Assembly: GCA_025766275.1 (NCBI GenBank)
Contig: JAFKAC010000075.1
Coordinates: 124,001 to 188,000 of the forward strand
Source: Lactarius indigo
Taxonomy: Eukaryota > Basidiomycota > Agaricomycetes > Russulales > Russulaceae
DNA: 64,000 nt
Direction: 5' to 3'
Part shown: piece after piece, positions 40,834-52,612 of the stretch
How the letters are laid out: the number at the start of each line of letters is the position of its first letter
Numbering within the stretch: the stretch's first letter is position 1
Made by a program: the position numbers and the translations under genes
Notes under the pieces: generated by a model
Database searches by the model: none
What the model was told of the DNA's origin: nothing
Seen by the model: only the letters and a program-made list of their open reading frames with translations

Positions 40834-43800
40834 TTAGCCCTTAGTTCCTTCCACTCCACGAGGATCTAAGGTACATTCTGGTTTAGGTTCTAAAATATAC
40901 ACACAATCCGAGATGGCACCCGAGAGGTGAAGATAGATTAGGTCTGTTATGTGATTTCCCAACCCGGGAAGTGCCCACACATCGTGAAGGAGATTGCATG
41001 CGGGCATGACATCCTGCTTGTCGTTATGGTTAAGCACCGTTCGAATATGGTCTGACTTGTGCCCTGCCTCAAGCAGATGACTCCGGAGAACCGTTGGTGT
41101 TATCCAAGTGCCATAGACCAAGACATCCTTGTCACGCAGAAGGGCACTACGGGGGCGCTTGGCACCAGCATGCTTCCAGCCCCCATCACAAGTCATTTCG
41201 TCGTCTCCAACGCATAGATCAAGCAGGCTGCAAGCGGAAAGCCAGCGGTAGATAGGTGAGGTAGGTAAAAGTGTGTGTTTGAAAGTGAGTTGGGCCAATG
41301 CCTTCCCCTGCTTTGCCCTGCCATCTGAAGCGATGCATACCACGCGAGTATTGCTGAGTGCTTTCAGTCGGTTGATCGCATTTAAGGCCGTTTGTATGAG
41401 AACAGCATGATCTTCTACGGCTTCCTTCCTGCAGCTCCCAGATATCAGAAAAGGTGTCGCACAATAAAACCTAGAATTGTTGCTGAGGAGTGCTGGACGA
41501 GTCAACCGCCGGCAGTGCAGACCGTGGTTATGATTACTATAATTCCTTTTTGATCACTCGATTGCCCGATGTGCCCCCGGAGGGGCTTAATTAGCTGTAT
41601 AGTTCTGTCCGTACTCTTAAGCTCGTAGCCTTTCTTCTGACTGAGCATACGACGCGCCGTCGTATTTGTTAGCTTCCATAAACGCTGTCTAACGCCACAG
41701 ATCATCATACCACAACAAGGAGGCCAATGGCGCCAACGGTGGCCTTAGGAAAGGACTTGAGTTCTCGGCAAGTTGGCAAGGCCAGCGTGAGAGAATCTGA
41801 GACCCACCCCATGTGCTAGATGCACGCTTCCGCGGGCCACATCTTGCAACAGCAGCTCCGCATCTGCAATGCTATTGAACTCCATACACCTCCGCTTTGT
41901 ATGCTCACGACAGCACCCGATGATTTTATTCGTTCGGTCACACCACCGTGGCTGCCTTTCCTGTGCGATTTCGTCAATCATCAAGACCACATGAATCGCC
42001 CATCGAACTGCCAACGCGGGCAACAAATCTTCGAATGCAGCTTTCAAGTTACTCACAAGCTCCACTTCAAGTGGGCACGATACAGAGCATATGGGGGGTG
42101 GTATCAGGGTACGATGATGGACTGCGGATGGGGCAGGAATCCCGAACATGCGGTGAGCGATCTCTGCAACTCGCTGACCTCTTAGGCGCAGTAGCAAGAG
42201 GGTCTGCAAGTCCCCCTCCTCCTCAAACCCCTTTGGCCGATAAATTCCACACCCAGCCTTTCTGACCATTTCCAGGATAGCTGCAAGGCTCATGTGACGC
42301 TCGGAGAGGACTCGAAGTACGTGGTCTATACTCTGCACCTTCCCAGTCGACATGGCAAGGAGTACCTGGCGGTGCAGGGCTATTACACCCTCTCGTCCCA
42401 GGAGTTTTCATGCGTCATTGACGTGTCGAGTGCAGTACATTTCGATGGTATGCTCCTTTTTCCATGCTATCTCAGCCAAGCTTGTCAGCCCGTGGTTTTT
42501 TTTTTTTTTAGAATCCATTTTTGTGCGCCTCAGGGAATAGTATCCTACGTAGCACTATGTCAGCCCGTGGTATTTGTAAGGTGTGTATTCACGTACTCCG
42601 TCTTGCATGTGGGCTAATCTTCCTAAACTTATCATTTGATAGTAGGCTTCGACATGGTCGGCATAGACCACCCTTGTCAAGGGAGCGGTCTTCACAGCTG
42701 TGTGCATGTAGAAGAAGGGAGCCGCGACGGAAGGCAAATTTCCAGGGGGTGTGCTCCTCGATATGGAGCATAAAGGGGTATGCGCCGATTGCTGTTTGAC
42801 CTGGCGGGACGCTAACCAGGTGCTGCCTGCACAGTTCCCTCTTAGAACTTTTCTTCTGCTCAATAACATCATCTACAGGGGCGCTGGACAGGCCTGGCGA
42901 TGGCGACAGTGAGATGGGTGAGGAATTGTATGTAAGACTTGAAGGTGGAGGTAGTGTCCCGAGGTATTCTACATCATCGTTGTCGCCTGAGTCTATTGAC
43001 AGCAGCAGCTGAGGAGGGGAAGAATGGTGGGTTTGGGATGAACTGGAAGGGGTGGGCATGCGCTGTGGAGGGCAGTCGATGGGTGGAACCCTGGGTGGGA
43101 CGTATGCCGTGGCAGTCGTTCGCCTTTCGGGCATGGTAAGTTTTGTACATTTCGAGAGCCAGAATATCACTCACTCTGTGAGAAATTTGATTGCTTATAG
43201 TAGGGTCCCGATTTTACCCTCAAGCAAGTCTCCAGTGACACCGCGCTTGAGCACGAATCTGTGGATCAATCGGCCCAATCCCTCAATACCCAAGGGCCCG
43301 CGCCGTACACGCCATGCAGCGTCTTCAACGCCTGAGCCGAACCCAAGCAGCCGATTGAGCACGGGATCAAGGTACTCCCATGCTTCGCTTGGGCCATCGG
43401 GGTCCCCAACTGACGAGATCCGGGCAATTTCGTTATGTGCTTCCGCCTCAGGAATGCGTATTGGCAGCTCTTGTGCTGCAGAGTCGAGCCACGCCAACAA
43501 CGTCAAATCATATGTATCTGGGCGCCCGTAGCCCTCTGTTTTTACTGACAGTGTCTGGGCGGTAGGTTGATGCGAAGGGGATGGAGATGGAATGGGCGAC
43601 TGGGGAGGGTTAGGAAAACGTGCTGCTGAGGGCTCGTCTTTGGGGGGGGGTACTTGCTGTGCATGTGGGACCTCCAGGCATGACGGCTGTCTTGTGGGCG
43701 TTTGTAACCTTTGCAAAGAACGATGTCAATGGCCTCATCTTATTCACTGCCTGGTTTGCCTGAGACACATTTTTTTCATTGCTGCCTTCAAGCACACAGG

Positions 43801-43920
43801 TGAGCCCCGATGTTGGATAAAATTCTTGGCTCCTCCACTTCCAACGCGAACATTCTGATGGCACACGTCGCAATTGTAACTGCCGTTGTCATTGGGTTTT
43901 GGGTTGGGTGACGATTGAGG
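40834..43920 (-). pseudogene. Large Agaricomycete multi-copy protein (zinc finger + RNase-H-like core), disrupted
   Basis: The start ATG is at 46,091 (MPPQCDDVQPQ), beyond the palindromic element at 43,921-46,057. Following blocks: CDVCHQNVRVGSGGAKNFIQHRGSPVC (finger, 43,870-43,790); disordered Pro-rich region; GIEGLGRLIHRFVLKRGV (43,260); CRQHLVSVPPGQTAIGAYPFMLH (42,840); SMSTGKVQSIDHVLRVLSERHMSL and FEEEGDLQTLLLLRLRGQRVAEIAHRMFG (42,350-42,190); VLMIDEIAQERQPRWCDRTNKIIGCCREH (41,990); SGSCRKEAVEDHAVLIQTALN, VVCIASDGRAKQGKALAQLTF (41,340); LLDLCVGDDEMTCDGGWKHAGAK and RTVLNHNDKQDVMPA. The DE and DG pattern suggests an RNase-H fold like P-element/THAP9 transposases (inference). A ~240-bp insert at 41,505-41,745 and frame breaks show decay; the tail is missing. 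Confidence 0.6.
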
Positions 43921-46057
43921 CTCAGTAAAAAAGGAAAAGTCGGCTGCAGTCAATTCTTAGTCAATCGGGGTCAGAAATCTTGCAAATGGTCAATATTAGT
44001 CAATATCTAGTCAATTTTCGTCAATTTTCGTCAAGTCGATTATTGGGTCCAGGTCACTTTGCCGAAGTCAAACAAAGTCGTCCGATAGTCATTTCAAGTC
44101 ATTTAGGGACAAATCCGTGGTCAATTTTTGCTATTTCGTAGTCATCCCATGTCCGATCCAAGTCGTCTGACAGTCGCTTCTAGTCATTTTTGCCATAGAG
44201 AAAATGTTCATTTATTGCGAGAAATACGATCTACGGGTAATTTACAGAGTAAAGCTAATTAAAGGTTTCCGCCACTATCATCGTCGTCGTCGGGGCGCGG
44301 CCGGTGCGCTGGGCGAATAGAGCACCCCGCCGCCTACCGCAATCACGGCTTGTGGTTGCGTTGGCAGAGTATCTCCCCCCCTTCCCTACCAACGCCCTGT
44401 CGTGGCCACATTGTCATCGTAGCATGTACTGATCTGTTGGCTTGCTTTGGACACCCAGCGGTGGTGGCCGTAGTCGTGGGTGGCTGTAGGTCGGTGTCAG
44501 GCGGGTGGTTGGTGTGGTGTCCGGGGCAGCTGTCGCAGTCAACATGAGCACATTGTCAACTTGAAAAGACTAATACTCAATTTTTTTTGGTTTTGTTTTT
44601 TTGTTTGTGGGGGGCAGCGTTGACGACATCTTGTGAACGTGTGCCGGGAGGCGTATGTCGGTCTGTACGATGGGGGTGGCCCTTAGTCAGTGGAGCGCGC
44701 AAGGAGCAGGTTTAAGAGAATGCACACTTACGACCTGCAGCGACGTAGCAGTGCTTGAACCAGTTGCGTCAACGAAGAATGGAGGCGGCTGGTGTGGTAG
44801 CGGCGTGGCAGTGGTATGAGCACGTTCGTTGTATAACTCCCCCTGTAGAACTTGCACTTCTGAGGTGGTAGCGCGGTTGAGGCTGAGGGGCGCGACCTTG
44901 GTGTGACAAAAAAAGAGGGACGTGGGCGTACGCAAATGGGCAGGACAAAGTTCGTTTCGACTTAGCCGCATTGATTTTTCGAGCGTGGGAAGGTTTTTCT
45001 CGTTCCGTCTCGCGTCCGTTACGGACGTCCAATGGACTTCAACACTTGCAAGCACTCGTCTCAGTCGACTATAGTAACTCTATTCCCTCTGTCTTCCCCA
45101 CTCTCCCGCCACCGCCACCGCCACTGCCACACCTCCACTCCAGTCTACATTCAAGGCAGCAACTCGGCACCCTTTCAACCTCGCTACCCACTTATTTTCT
45201 CCCCATAGCAGACGACTAGGGTGCTGCCACCACGCCACGTCGCTACAGGTTCTAAGCGTAAGTGCAGGCAGTATCCTGAACTCTCCTTTTGCGTGCTCCA
45301 CTGACTAACGGCCACCCCCATCATATAGATCGACATACACCCGTCGGCATACGTTCACAAGATACCGTCAACCCTGCCCCCCACAAACCAAAAAAAAATT
45401 GAGTATCAATCCTTTTAAGTTGACAACGCGCTCATGTTGATTGCGACAGCTGCCCTGGGCACCGCAACGACTACTCGCCCGACGCCGACCCACAGCCACC
45501 CGCGACTACGGCCACCACCGCTGGGTGTCCAAGACAAGCAGACCGATCAGTACGTGGTACGACGATGATGTGACCACGACAGGGCGTTGGTAGGGAACGG
45601 GGGAGGTACTCTGATAACGCGGCCACAAGCCGTGATTGCGGTAGGCGGCGGGGTGCTCTATTCGCCCAGCGCACCGGCCGCGCCCCGACGACGACGATGA
45701 TAGTGGCGGAAACCTTTAATTAGCTTTACTCTGTAAATTACCCGTAGATCGTATTTCTCGCAATAAATGAACATTTTCTCTATGGCAAAAATGACTAGAA
45801 GCGACTGTCAGACGACTTGGATCGGACATGGGATGACTACGAAATAGCAAAAATTGACCACGGATTTGTCCCTAAATGACTTGAAATGACTATCGGACGA
45901 CTTTGTTTGACTTCGGCAAAGTGACCTGGACCCAATAATCGACTTGACGAAAATTGACGAAAATTGACTAGATATTGACTAATATTGACCATTTGCAAGA
46001 TTTCTGACCCCGATTGACTAAGAATTGACTGCAGCCGACTTTTCCTTTTTTACTGAG
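43921..46057. mobile_element. 2,137-bp palindromic element with 7-bp TSD
   Basis: Inverted ends CTCAGTAAAAAAGGAAAAGT (43,921) and the exact complement ending at 46,057. Outer ~430 bp of the two arms appear identical; the inner arms (to about 44,750 and 45,240) diverge but still align (GATGGGGGTGGCC against GGCCACCCCCATC; CACAAGAT; AGGGCGTTGGTAGGGA). Flanks ATTGAGG at 43,914-43,920 and 46,058-46,064 are a perfect 7-bp duplication. Arms are rich in GTCAAT/TAGTCA words. No transposase; superfamily undetermined (7-8 bp duplications fit hAT or P). Confidence 0.9.
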
Positions 46058-46091
46058 ATTGAGGTTGCACATCGTCGCACTGGGGGGGCAT
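46058..46091 (-). CDS. Start codons of the interrupted zinc-finger gene
   Basis: Minus strand ATG at 46,091, reading MPPQCDDVQPQ up to the duplication CCTCAAT. Dropping the palindromic element and one duplication joins this in frame to SSPNPKPNDNGSYNCDVC at 43,913 and below, so the insertion lies in codon 10-12 of the gene's first exon. Confidence 0.7.
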
Positions 46092-46456
46092 TGTGGGAGT
46101 TGTGGCCGTCTTGGACACCAAGCCCAGGCTCAATACACTTACATTGATCCCTGAGCCGCATATGAGAACGGATGTCTTTTAGAGGCATAATGAAGCTACT
46201 ATTTTGGATGTGCTCCTGCGCCGCCTCACGAACATTTTTTCTATCTGTTAGCCGCCCGATTAGCGCCCTATAGACACCCTATAGACGCCCATTTGCAAAA
46301 AATCTCTTAACGCCCTATCGGACCCCCTAACCCCTAACCCTATTTGGGCGCTTATAATTTCCGCGAGCCCCTTGTCACGTGCATCTATGTCACTTCAGAT
46401 TGGTCGGCAGGTGCAACTTGACCTGTCGTGCATGAATGAGGCAAGTCATATGCTGA
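46092..46456. other. Upstream of the zinc-finger gene, no gene seen
   Basis: Contains three GCCC-n-TATAG words (GCGCCCTATAGACACCCTATAGACGCCC) and CCCCCTAACCCCTAACCCTA at 46,323-46,342, a telomere-like but irregular patch. Confidence 0.4.
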
Positions 46457-49345
46457 GTGATGGTGATTCAAGTAGGGCTTACATTTCATCAAATAAAAAC
46501 CACTTCATTTCTTAGGGACTTCGAGACAATGCCGGCGGTACATACAAATGTAACTGCAGCCGTAGACTGCAAACGCCGGCCACCAAAGGCGGAAGGCGAG
46601 TCGCCATCCGACCTACCAAAGCAGAGACATTCACTACGCTAACGTTCCAAGCTGGGAAACCTAGCATACGTCGGACGCGTTAGCTATAGCAGTTTACAGA
46701 AACTATAGGACGAACTCGTCGATCGTTTTCGCATAGACACGCGAGCCTTCAAACTTGATTGCGTCGTGTGTACGAAGGCAAGGTTTTGCCGAGGAAACCT
46801 ATGGCGAGAATAGTCTACAAAGTGCCATCTGGCGAACTTACCTACGGGATATCCCCTCCTCTTGCTATTCGCCGACGACGCTGGCTAAGCGTGGGAAGTC
46901 AAAGACTACTCGACGCACCATGGAAATCCCCGCGTGCGACACGCACGGACGGAGGGGAAGAGCACATAATATGCCGCTTTGAAAAACTTGAGGCCTGCCC
47001 GAAAGGCGGACGCTGAGGCCAGCATGGTTCAGCCAAAAACACCGCCAGCACCGTAATGCGCAAACGCGCAATGAACTTACCTCTTCAAATTTCCGTTTTC
47101 CGTTTTCCGTTTTCCATTTTCCGATTCCATCTCTTCGCCCGACCTGATTATTGCGATCGCTCCGAATCCACAGTGCGAGGGGGAGTTGGAGAAACCCTTG
47201 AAGAACGCTCCGCCCATTGGCATACCACATGCCATACGGTTAGCGCCCCATACGACGCACAGCCTGGGCACGATGCCCGGGCCATACCCAGGGCAACGGC
47301 ATGGAGAGGAAGACGGAAAAACCTACCAGTCATACACCGCGCAAAATACGGCGTATTCGCGAGGACGATCCCCATCATCTTCCGATACGGAAGGCAAAGC
47401 CGCGCACCCGACAGAGACGCTCGGGGAGGAGCATTTCCTGGGCGGACTGACAATAGTCAGCTACTGCGTTTGCCAGCGCGAGATAGACGGCGACAAGCTA
47501 GCATCGCGCTGAACGGAGAGTTGCATACCCCATGGACCTCGACATTTGTCGACCTGAGGAATGTCACCCCAAATTTGTATTGCACATGCCGCAGGATCCC
47601 ATGGATATCATGGGAGCATCGATGAGAGCGAGAAACTCACTCAATGAGAGCCGCGCGCAACATCCTCGTCGCGCGTGTATAGCCCCTACAGCTCAGTATG
47701 GGAGACAGCGTCCACTGATGTGGGCAATATCCCAGCTGCGAAGGCCCGTCGCGGGCTACGCACATTCATGCGACGGCCCTATGGATCACGCGCAGCTCGT
47801 GCGAATAGCGCAACTGTCAACCACAGGCTGACAGCGCCACGAATCGCGCGCGCACTACCTATTGCTTGATACGGGCTGGTAATAAATTCAGTCACGAGCG
47901 CCGGCGGATCCAATTGGACGACGCACCGTGACCGAATGCCGAGAGCCGCTAGATAGGCCAGAACGCTGGCGGGACGCGCGACCCGACATCATAGACGCGG
48001 CGATGGTATGACCAGTCGCTACTAAACGGCCTATTATTGCGCCGGTTCCGAGTTTGCTGATTTGCGCGAGTTGCTCGCCGCAATGAGCAAATCTATGACC
48101 GACTTTCCTTGCCATAGTTATTCAGCCAGCCGGCCATGGTTGAGAAGGTGGCGACGTGGGTGACAATTGCACATGGCGCCGCGCAGGGAGGATATCAAAC
48201 GCCGAATATCGCGGCGTGGGCTGAAGAAAACGCTGAGAGGGCAGGAGAAACTCCCGACACCCCAGCGGACGCGGCTAAGACGGCCGCGAGACATACGATT
48301 TCGAATCGACTTCGTCAGTTGAGTCTCCGCCCCAAGACATGCGGCCACGTGCCGTAGAACGGATGCCAATTAGTCGCATCCGGACCCTGAAGAGTGGTCG
48401 ACGGCGGTCCTATGAGACAATGCGTCTTGTGACTGGCGGCCGAGACTTGCTAACTTCGTCACGACAGAATAGGCCTAAAGGGCCATGCCCGAAGCCACAG
48501 AGCTGTAGGGGAAACGTCTTGTCAGTGACCGCGCACGGGAGATCGCACAGCGGGCCCAATATAGCTCTCCCACGCACAGGCGGTAACGACCAGGCCTGGC
48601 AGCGTGAGAGAGAACGCTCCCATAGGGAGATTGTGACGCTTTGGCGCACACTCTGCGAAAATAGGCCAAAGGCCATAAACGCGGAGAAGAGTAAGGACCT
48701 ACCTCCAGACCTGACCTCCTAAAATCCTTCCATAGGCCATCGTGGTCACGCATGACGTGCCGCGCGAGGGGGAGTTGACGGGAGGAGCGCGCAGCCATCG
48801 GCGCAAAGGTCGAAAGGTAAACCCACAGGGCAAGCCAACGACATAAGCGACACCGCTGTGACAGCTCAAATAAGTCGGAGATAACATACCATTTCTTCCA
48901 CCATAAATCCCAAAAAGATCTCCGAATGCGCAGCGGAGAAACGGGAGAAGCATCTGAAGAGATGCGTGACACGAGCCTGACGAGGCACCTCAAAGAGGTA
49001 GCGTGTCTGCGGCAAGAATGGAGGAAAAGGTGAAGAATGGTCCTAAATAATAAGTCCGTGCAGCGCGAAGGGAAGCGAGATGTTATTATAGCATAATAAG
49101 GCACAGCCCCGAGCCCCGAGCCAGAGCCAAAGGCGAGCTTCCCGAGCCAAAGGCTAACACGCTGAAAATGGAAATGTAAGGGCGTGAACAATTCGCAAAA
49201 ACGGTAGATAATGAACTGAAAACACACTAATCGATGGTAGCTTTTTCCTTCTACCAGAAGGTTTTTTAACGCACCCATCACGTTCCTTCTGCCACCCATC
49301 CAAAGATATTATTCACCCGAGACCTACCCTCTGTTTGAGGGGGGC
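46457..49345 (+). mobile_element. Decayed LTR retroelement interior (probable copia), plus strand
   Basis: No intact frame. Coding-like shreds on the plus strand: DELVDRFRIDTRAFKLDCVVCTKAR at about 46,705-46,780 (resembling the GAG-pre-integrase C-x2-C end), EKVATWVTIAHGAAQGGY with AAWAEENAERAGETPD at 48,136-48,260, and DLRMRSGETGEASEEMRD at 48,918-48,975. A short TTTTCCG repeat at 47,093-47,125. The stretch ends in a purine tract (GAGGGGGGC, 49,337-49,345) followed by a possible LTR. A 274-aa minus frame (48,475-49,299) is judged a shadow. Assignment is weak. Confidence 0.3.
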
Positions 49346-49611
49346 TGTTGGGATTCAGCCCGAAATGGACATACTGTATGGACTCATTAATATTCATGCT
49401 GTATTCGTCTAGAATTGTATTTGATTTACTAATGGTCCGACCCTAGCGACCGGCCACGGACCATGTGGTCTAAATCGACCAGCTACGGACCGCCGACCAT
49501 TGGCGACCATGGTCACTCCGACCCTGACGGACAACTTAAATATGCAATCGTCGAGCCGAGCCGCCCACCATGGAGTTCTGCCGAGAGTAATTTCGTCCGA
49601 GGCGGCCAACA
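49346..49611 (+). repeat. Possible 3' LTR of the decayed element
   Basis: Starts TGTTGGGATTC right after a polypurine tract and can end at CGGCCAACA (49,611), giving inverted ends TGTTGG/CCAACA and 266 bp, with CTTAAATATGC as a TATA-like box inside. No second copy in the window, so unverified. Confidence 0.4.
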
Positions 49612-50384
49612 TGTTCGCCGTCAACATCGTTTGCCAGATACCACCACCAGCCAATGAATCATCTGCAGGGGATAATTGTCCCATCTGGTCGTCGTGTTCA
49701 CGGATTCGTGCTCATGCTTCCAGCCTGCAGTTTTGGTTATTGGCTTGGGGAATCTGGAATTTCCAACGATCACTTTCGTGACGCGATGTACTCCGTCGAA
49801 CTTGGACACCAAAGCACACAACTTTGCTCTGACGTTGGGGCTACTCGGGAGAGCCTCCCATCGGGGGTGGCTTAGCAAAGTATACCACTAAAAATTTCCT
49901 CGATGCTGGTGAATTCTACGAAACAGGTGTCCCGACACTGGCACTCACAGACTCATGTCACCAAAATCACAAGTCATCTCGGAAATCTGCTCGTGCAACC
50001 GTGCACGTACGACTTGTGGGCGATCGAGTCAAAGACGTACTTGCTGACACGGACCCATCAATCAGCCCGACGCATAACATAACGCAGAACGTAACCGAAT
50101 TTGTTTCCACGAGTGATAAATTTCTGCCCCAGCTCACATCGGGTCGAGTGTGCAGAGTCCAACTTGACATGTCAAATGACAACGCCACCTAAACCATCGC
50201 CGGCATCACCCCCGATAGTCGAACCTAGTCCTACACTTGAGAACCTCGGGGCCTGCCAGGTCGCCGTAGACTTACCCTTTCTTGCGACGAAATTTACGGA
50301 GATTATAATCGGATTCGGACTTATCTTGAAATAACAATTGCTTGTGCTGGGTCGTGATTCCGAATGGACTATTATATGCAGCAT
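49612..50384. other. No supported gene
   Basis: Short overlapping frames on both strands (49,654-49,875 plus; 49,621-49,878 minus) without recognisable motifs or consistent splice sites. Confidence 0.3.
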
Positions 50385-50630
50385 ATAAGTGCTTATGATT
50401 CTCATGGTCACACGCAGCCCAGCTGTAAGCGCTTGTAATTCCTGTGAAAGTCTCATGGCCGAGTTGTAAGTACATACAATTTTTGGATGGCTCTTGTGGC
50501 TGCATGATATGCGCATATCATTTCTGGATAACTCTCATGCCCAAGTTATAATTGCATGCAATTTCTGGATGGCTCGTGGCTGGGTTATATGCGCCTTGAT
50601 ATGCACACACTTGTGCGCACATACAATTCC
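50385..50630. repeat. Degenerate ~62-70 bp tandem repeat
   Basis: Three to four units sharing AGTTATAAGTGCATACAATT-like, TTTCTGGATGGCTC and TCATGGCC words. Unrelated in sequence to the 62-bp array at 4-7 kb. Confidence 0.5.
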
Positions 50631-50639
50631 ATGAGCCGG

Positions 50640-51420
50640 CAAAACCCGCACTCCGGACCGTGGCACAGGTTCACTTACCCGTGATGACACACCCAGTCCT
50701 CTCCTGCGATTGTCTTTTTCTCAATTGGATTCAAAACTCTTCGCAATTGTAAGGCTAGCTCGGGCTCTGGGCCCGAAATTGACTACTTCTGCCTGTTTCG
50801 GCCGTGCTCACTCACCGAATCCTTCGCCACCGCAGCCACCTAGATCCCAAGTCAAGTCGTCGCCGCTAAGTGATTTCGACTTGGATTTCGACCACCTTCA
50901 TACGCTAATACCTAGCCCTAATCCATCGTCTCTGCCTTGTCGTCTCTGCCTTGTCGCTCTCTGATTCGTTGTCCTCTGCCGCGCATCAAACCACCTCGTC
51001 GGCTCCCTTAGCCACCTTCAAGATGCCGTTGGAGAATGCACAGATCGTCGCGCCCGTCGCCGGACTCAGGAGGGGGTGGTATTTTTGTGCGTCATCGTAT
51101 CTCGTTTCCTTTTTTTTCGTATGGCCTCTTGATTCAGCCCCGCCCCGAACGGCACGATCAGCTCGACGCACACAGGCCCCACCCCCTTCCACACCACCGG
51201 GTCCTCCTTCTCCGACCTCGGCGACCCGTACGAGTCTGCGCCCTCCTCCCCAGCTCGCCCGCCCGCGGTCCTTGTCCCCGTCGGCACCCCAACTTCGCTC
51301 CGGGCTCTTCTTTCCCTCGCTTACCTCCCCCTTAACCCCTGCGCGGAATCCGCTCCGCTTCGAACTCACACGGACTCGTCTCCATACAGTGCAGCTGGCC
51401 ACATCAACTCCATAGGAACG
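50640..51420 (+). other. GC-rich, proline-coding stretch, uncertain gene
   Basis: Plus frames 50,710-50,964 (LDSKLFAIVRLARALGPKL, SPNPSPPQPPRSQ) and 50,951-51,415 (FKMPLENAQIVAPVAGLRR) are open but compositionally driven (C-rich runs). There are possible splice signals but no family signal. I do not call a gene. Confidence 0.25.
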
Positions 51421-51486
51421 TTATGCAAGAGTGAGTGTGAAACAGGCCCTGCTATTTAAGTATCATGCTGTTCTGTACAGTGCTAA

Positions 51487-51582
51487 TGACCTTTTGGTGT
51501 AGCAGTAATATTTGTCGCGATCTCAAATTGTTATGTCAGCACTCATGTTGAGACCGCAAGTTCAAATCCGTCCAAATCCAGT
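51487..51582 (+). ncRNA. tRNA-derived (SINE-like) sequence, degenerate
   Basis: Has a Pol III A-box-like TGGTGTAGCAGTAA and a B-box-like AGTTCAAATCC 60 bp later, with a 10-bp stem GCGATCTCAA/TTGAGACCGC between. The acceptor and T stems do not pair properly, so it is not a functional tRNA; a tRNA-derived SINE head or tRNA pseudogene is more likely. Confidence 0.35.
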
Positions 51583-51690
51583 TTATCATGTACCCTTAAT
51601 AGTATTGTGAAATATGAGATGAGACGTTAGACGACCTTGACAAGCAAGGTCATTAAACAGTAATTAAGATAGAGCAAGAACAAAAAGATA

Positions 51691-52397
51691 AGGGCCTGTC
51701 CGGCGCGGCTGGGCCCTGAAACAATGTTTCAATGGACCCTCTGTTTCCCACCTGGGAAACAGAGGCTGCGGCAAAACATTGTTTTAATTATCCAGGACCT
51801 CCGAACACATTGACATACAAAAATAAAAACATTGTTTTGAATCGTCTCGTTACATGACAAAGCGTGACATCGTTACATCAAGATCCTGAGCACACCTACC
51901 AAATTGAGTGGCAAGCGCGAGAATCAGAGCCGCCATCGGGCTCATCCCCTCACCACTTACCATATGGCATGCAAGTCCTGCCACGAGGCAAGCTGCAAAT
52001 AACAACTATGGAGGCCACTACAGTACCAGCAGCAAGGCAGTGGTAACAATATTTATACCCTTGCTCTCACTTAGTACGGCGTAGATATGATTATTGCTGA
52101 ATATTGAAATGGAAGTCCTCTAATTACTGTTATATGCGTGTGCGCCTTATGAGTGCCGACGTGTGGAGCATATATTGTAACACGGGTGGTCACAGTCACT
52201 CTCAACACAGAGAAAGTCAAAGGAAAAAGAGGTCAGACCTCTTTTTCTGGTTGGCAAGGAGAATCGCATTCTTGTTTCTCAGTCTCTCGTGACACAAGGT
52301 TTGCCGAACGCGTCGCATTCTCATTCTCAATTAATTAAAACATTGTTTATGGTTTGGCCCATGTCTCGCGCGAGAAAGCGTTTGCCGGACAGGCCCT
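51691..52397. mobile_element. 707-bp MITE with TA duplication
   Basis: Inverted ends AGGGCCTGTCCGGC and GCCGGACAGGCCCT, bounded by TA on both sides (51,689-51,690; 52,398-52,399). Inner AAACAATGTTT / AAACATTGTTT also mirror. GGGCCTGT ends with TA or TAA/TTA flanks suggest PIF/Harbinger (Tourist-like) or Tc1/mariner; no transposase. Sits just upstream of the small coiled-coil gene. Confidence 0.8.
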
Positions 52398-52612
52398 TAG
52401 CGATTACCATTCATGGGCATAATTGCCAATCGATTTCAAAACCATCGAACGATCACAATCGCTTTCGGCAATTTGTAATCCCCTGCTCACACCGCTTACG
52501 GTGATTATAAGCGGTTATAACCACTTGTCAACCTTTTTTTATTTGCTGATGAGAAAATCGAGTGATCAACAAACAAGTCGTGAGACTTCTTATAATTGTC
52601 TTTCACCCTTAG

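Noticed and set aside
48475..49299. 274-aa minus-strand frame
   Set aside because: Arg/Leu/Ser-rich composition typical of an antisense shadow; coding-like shreds are on the plus strand; no domain seen.
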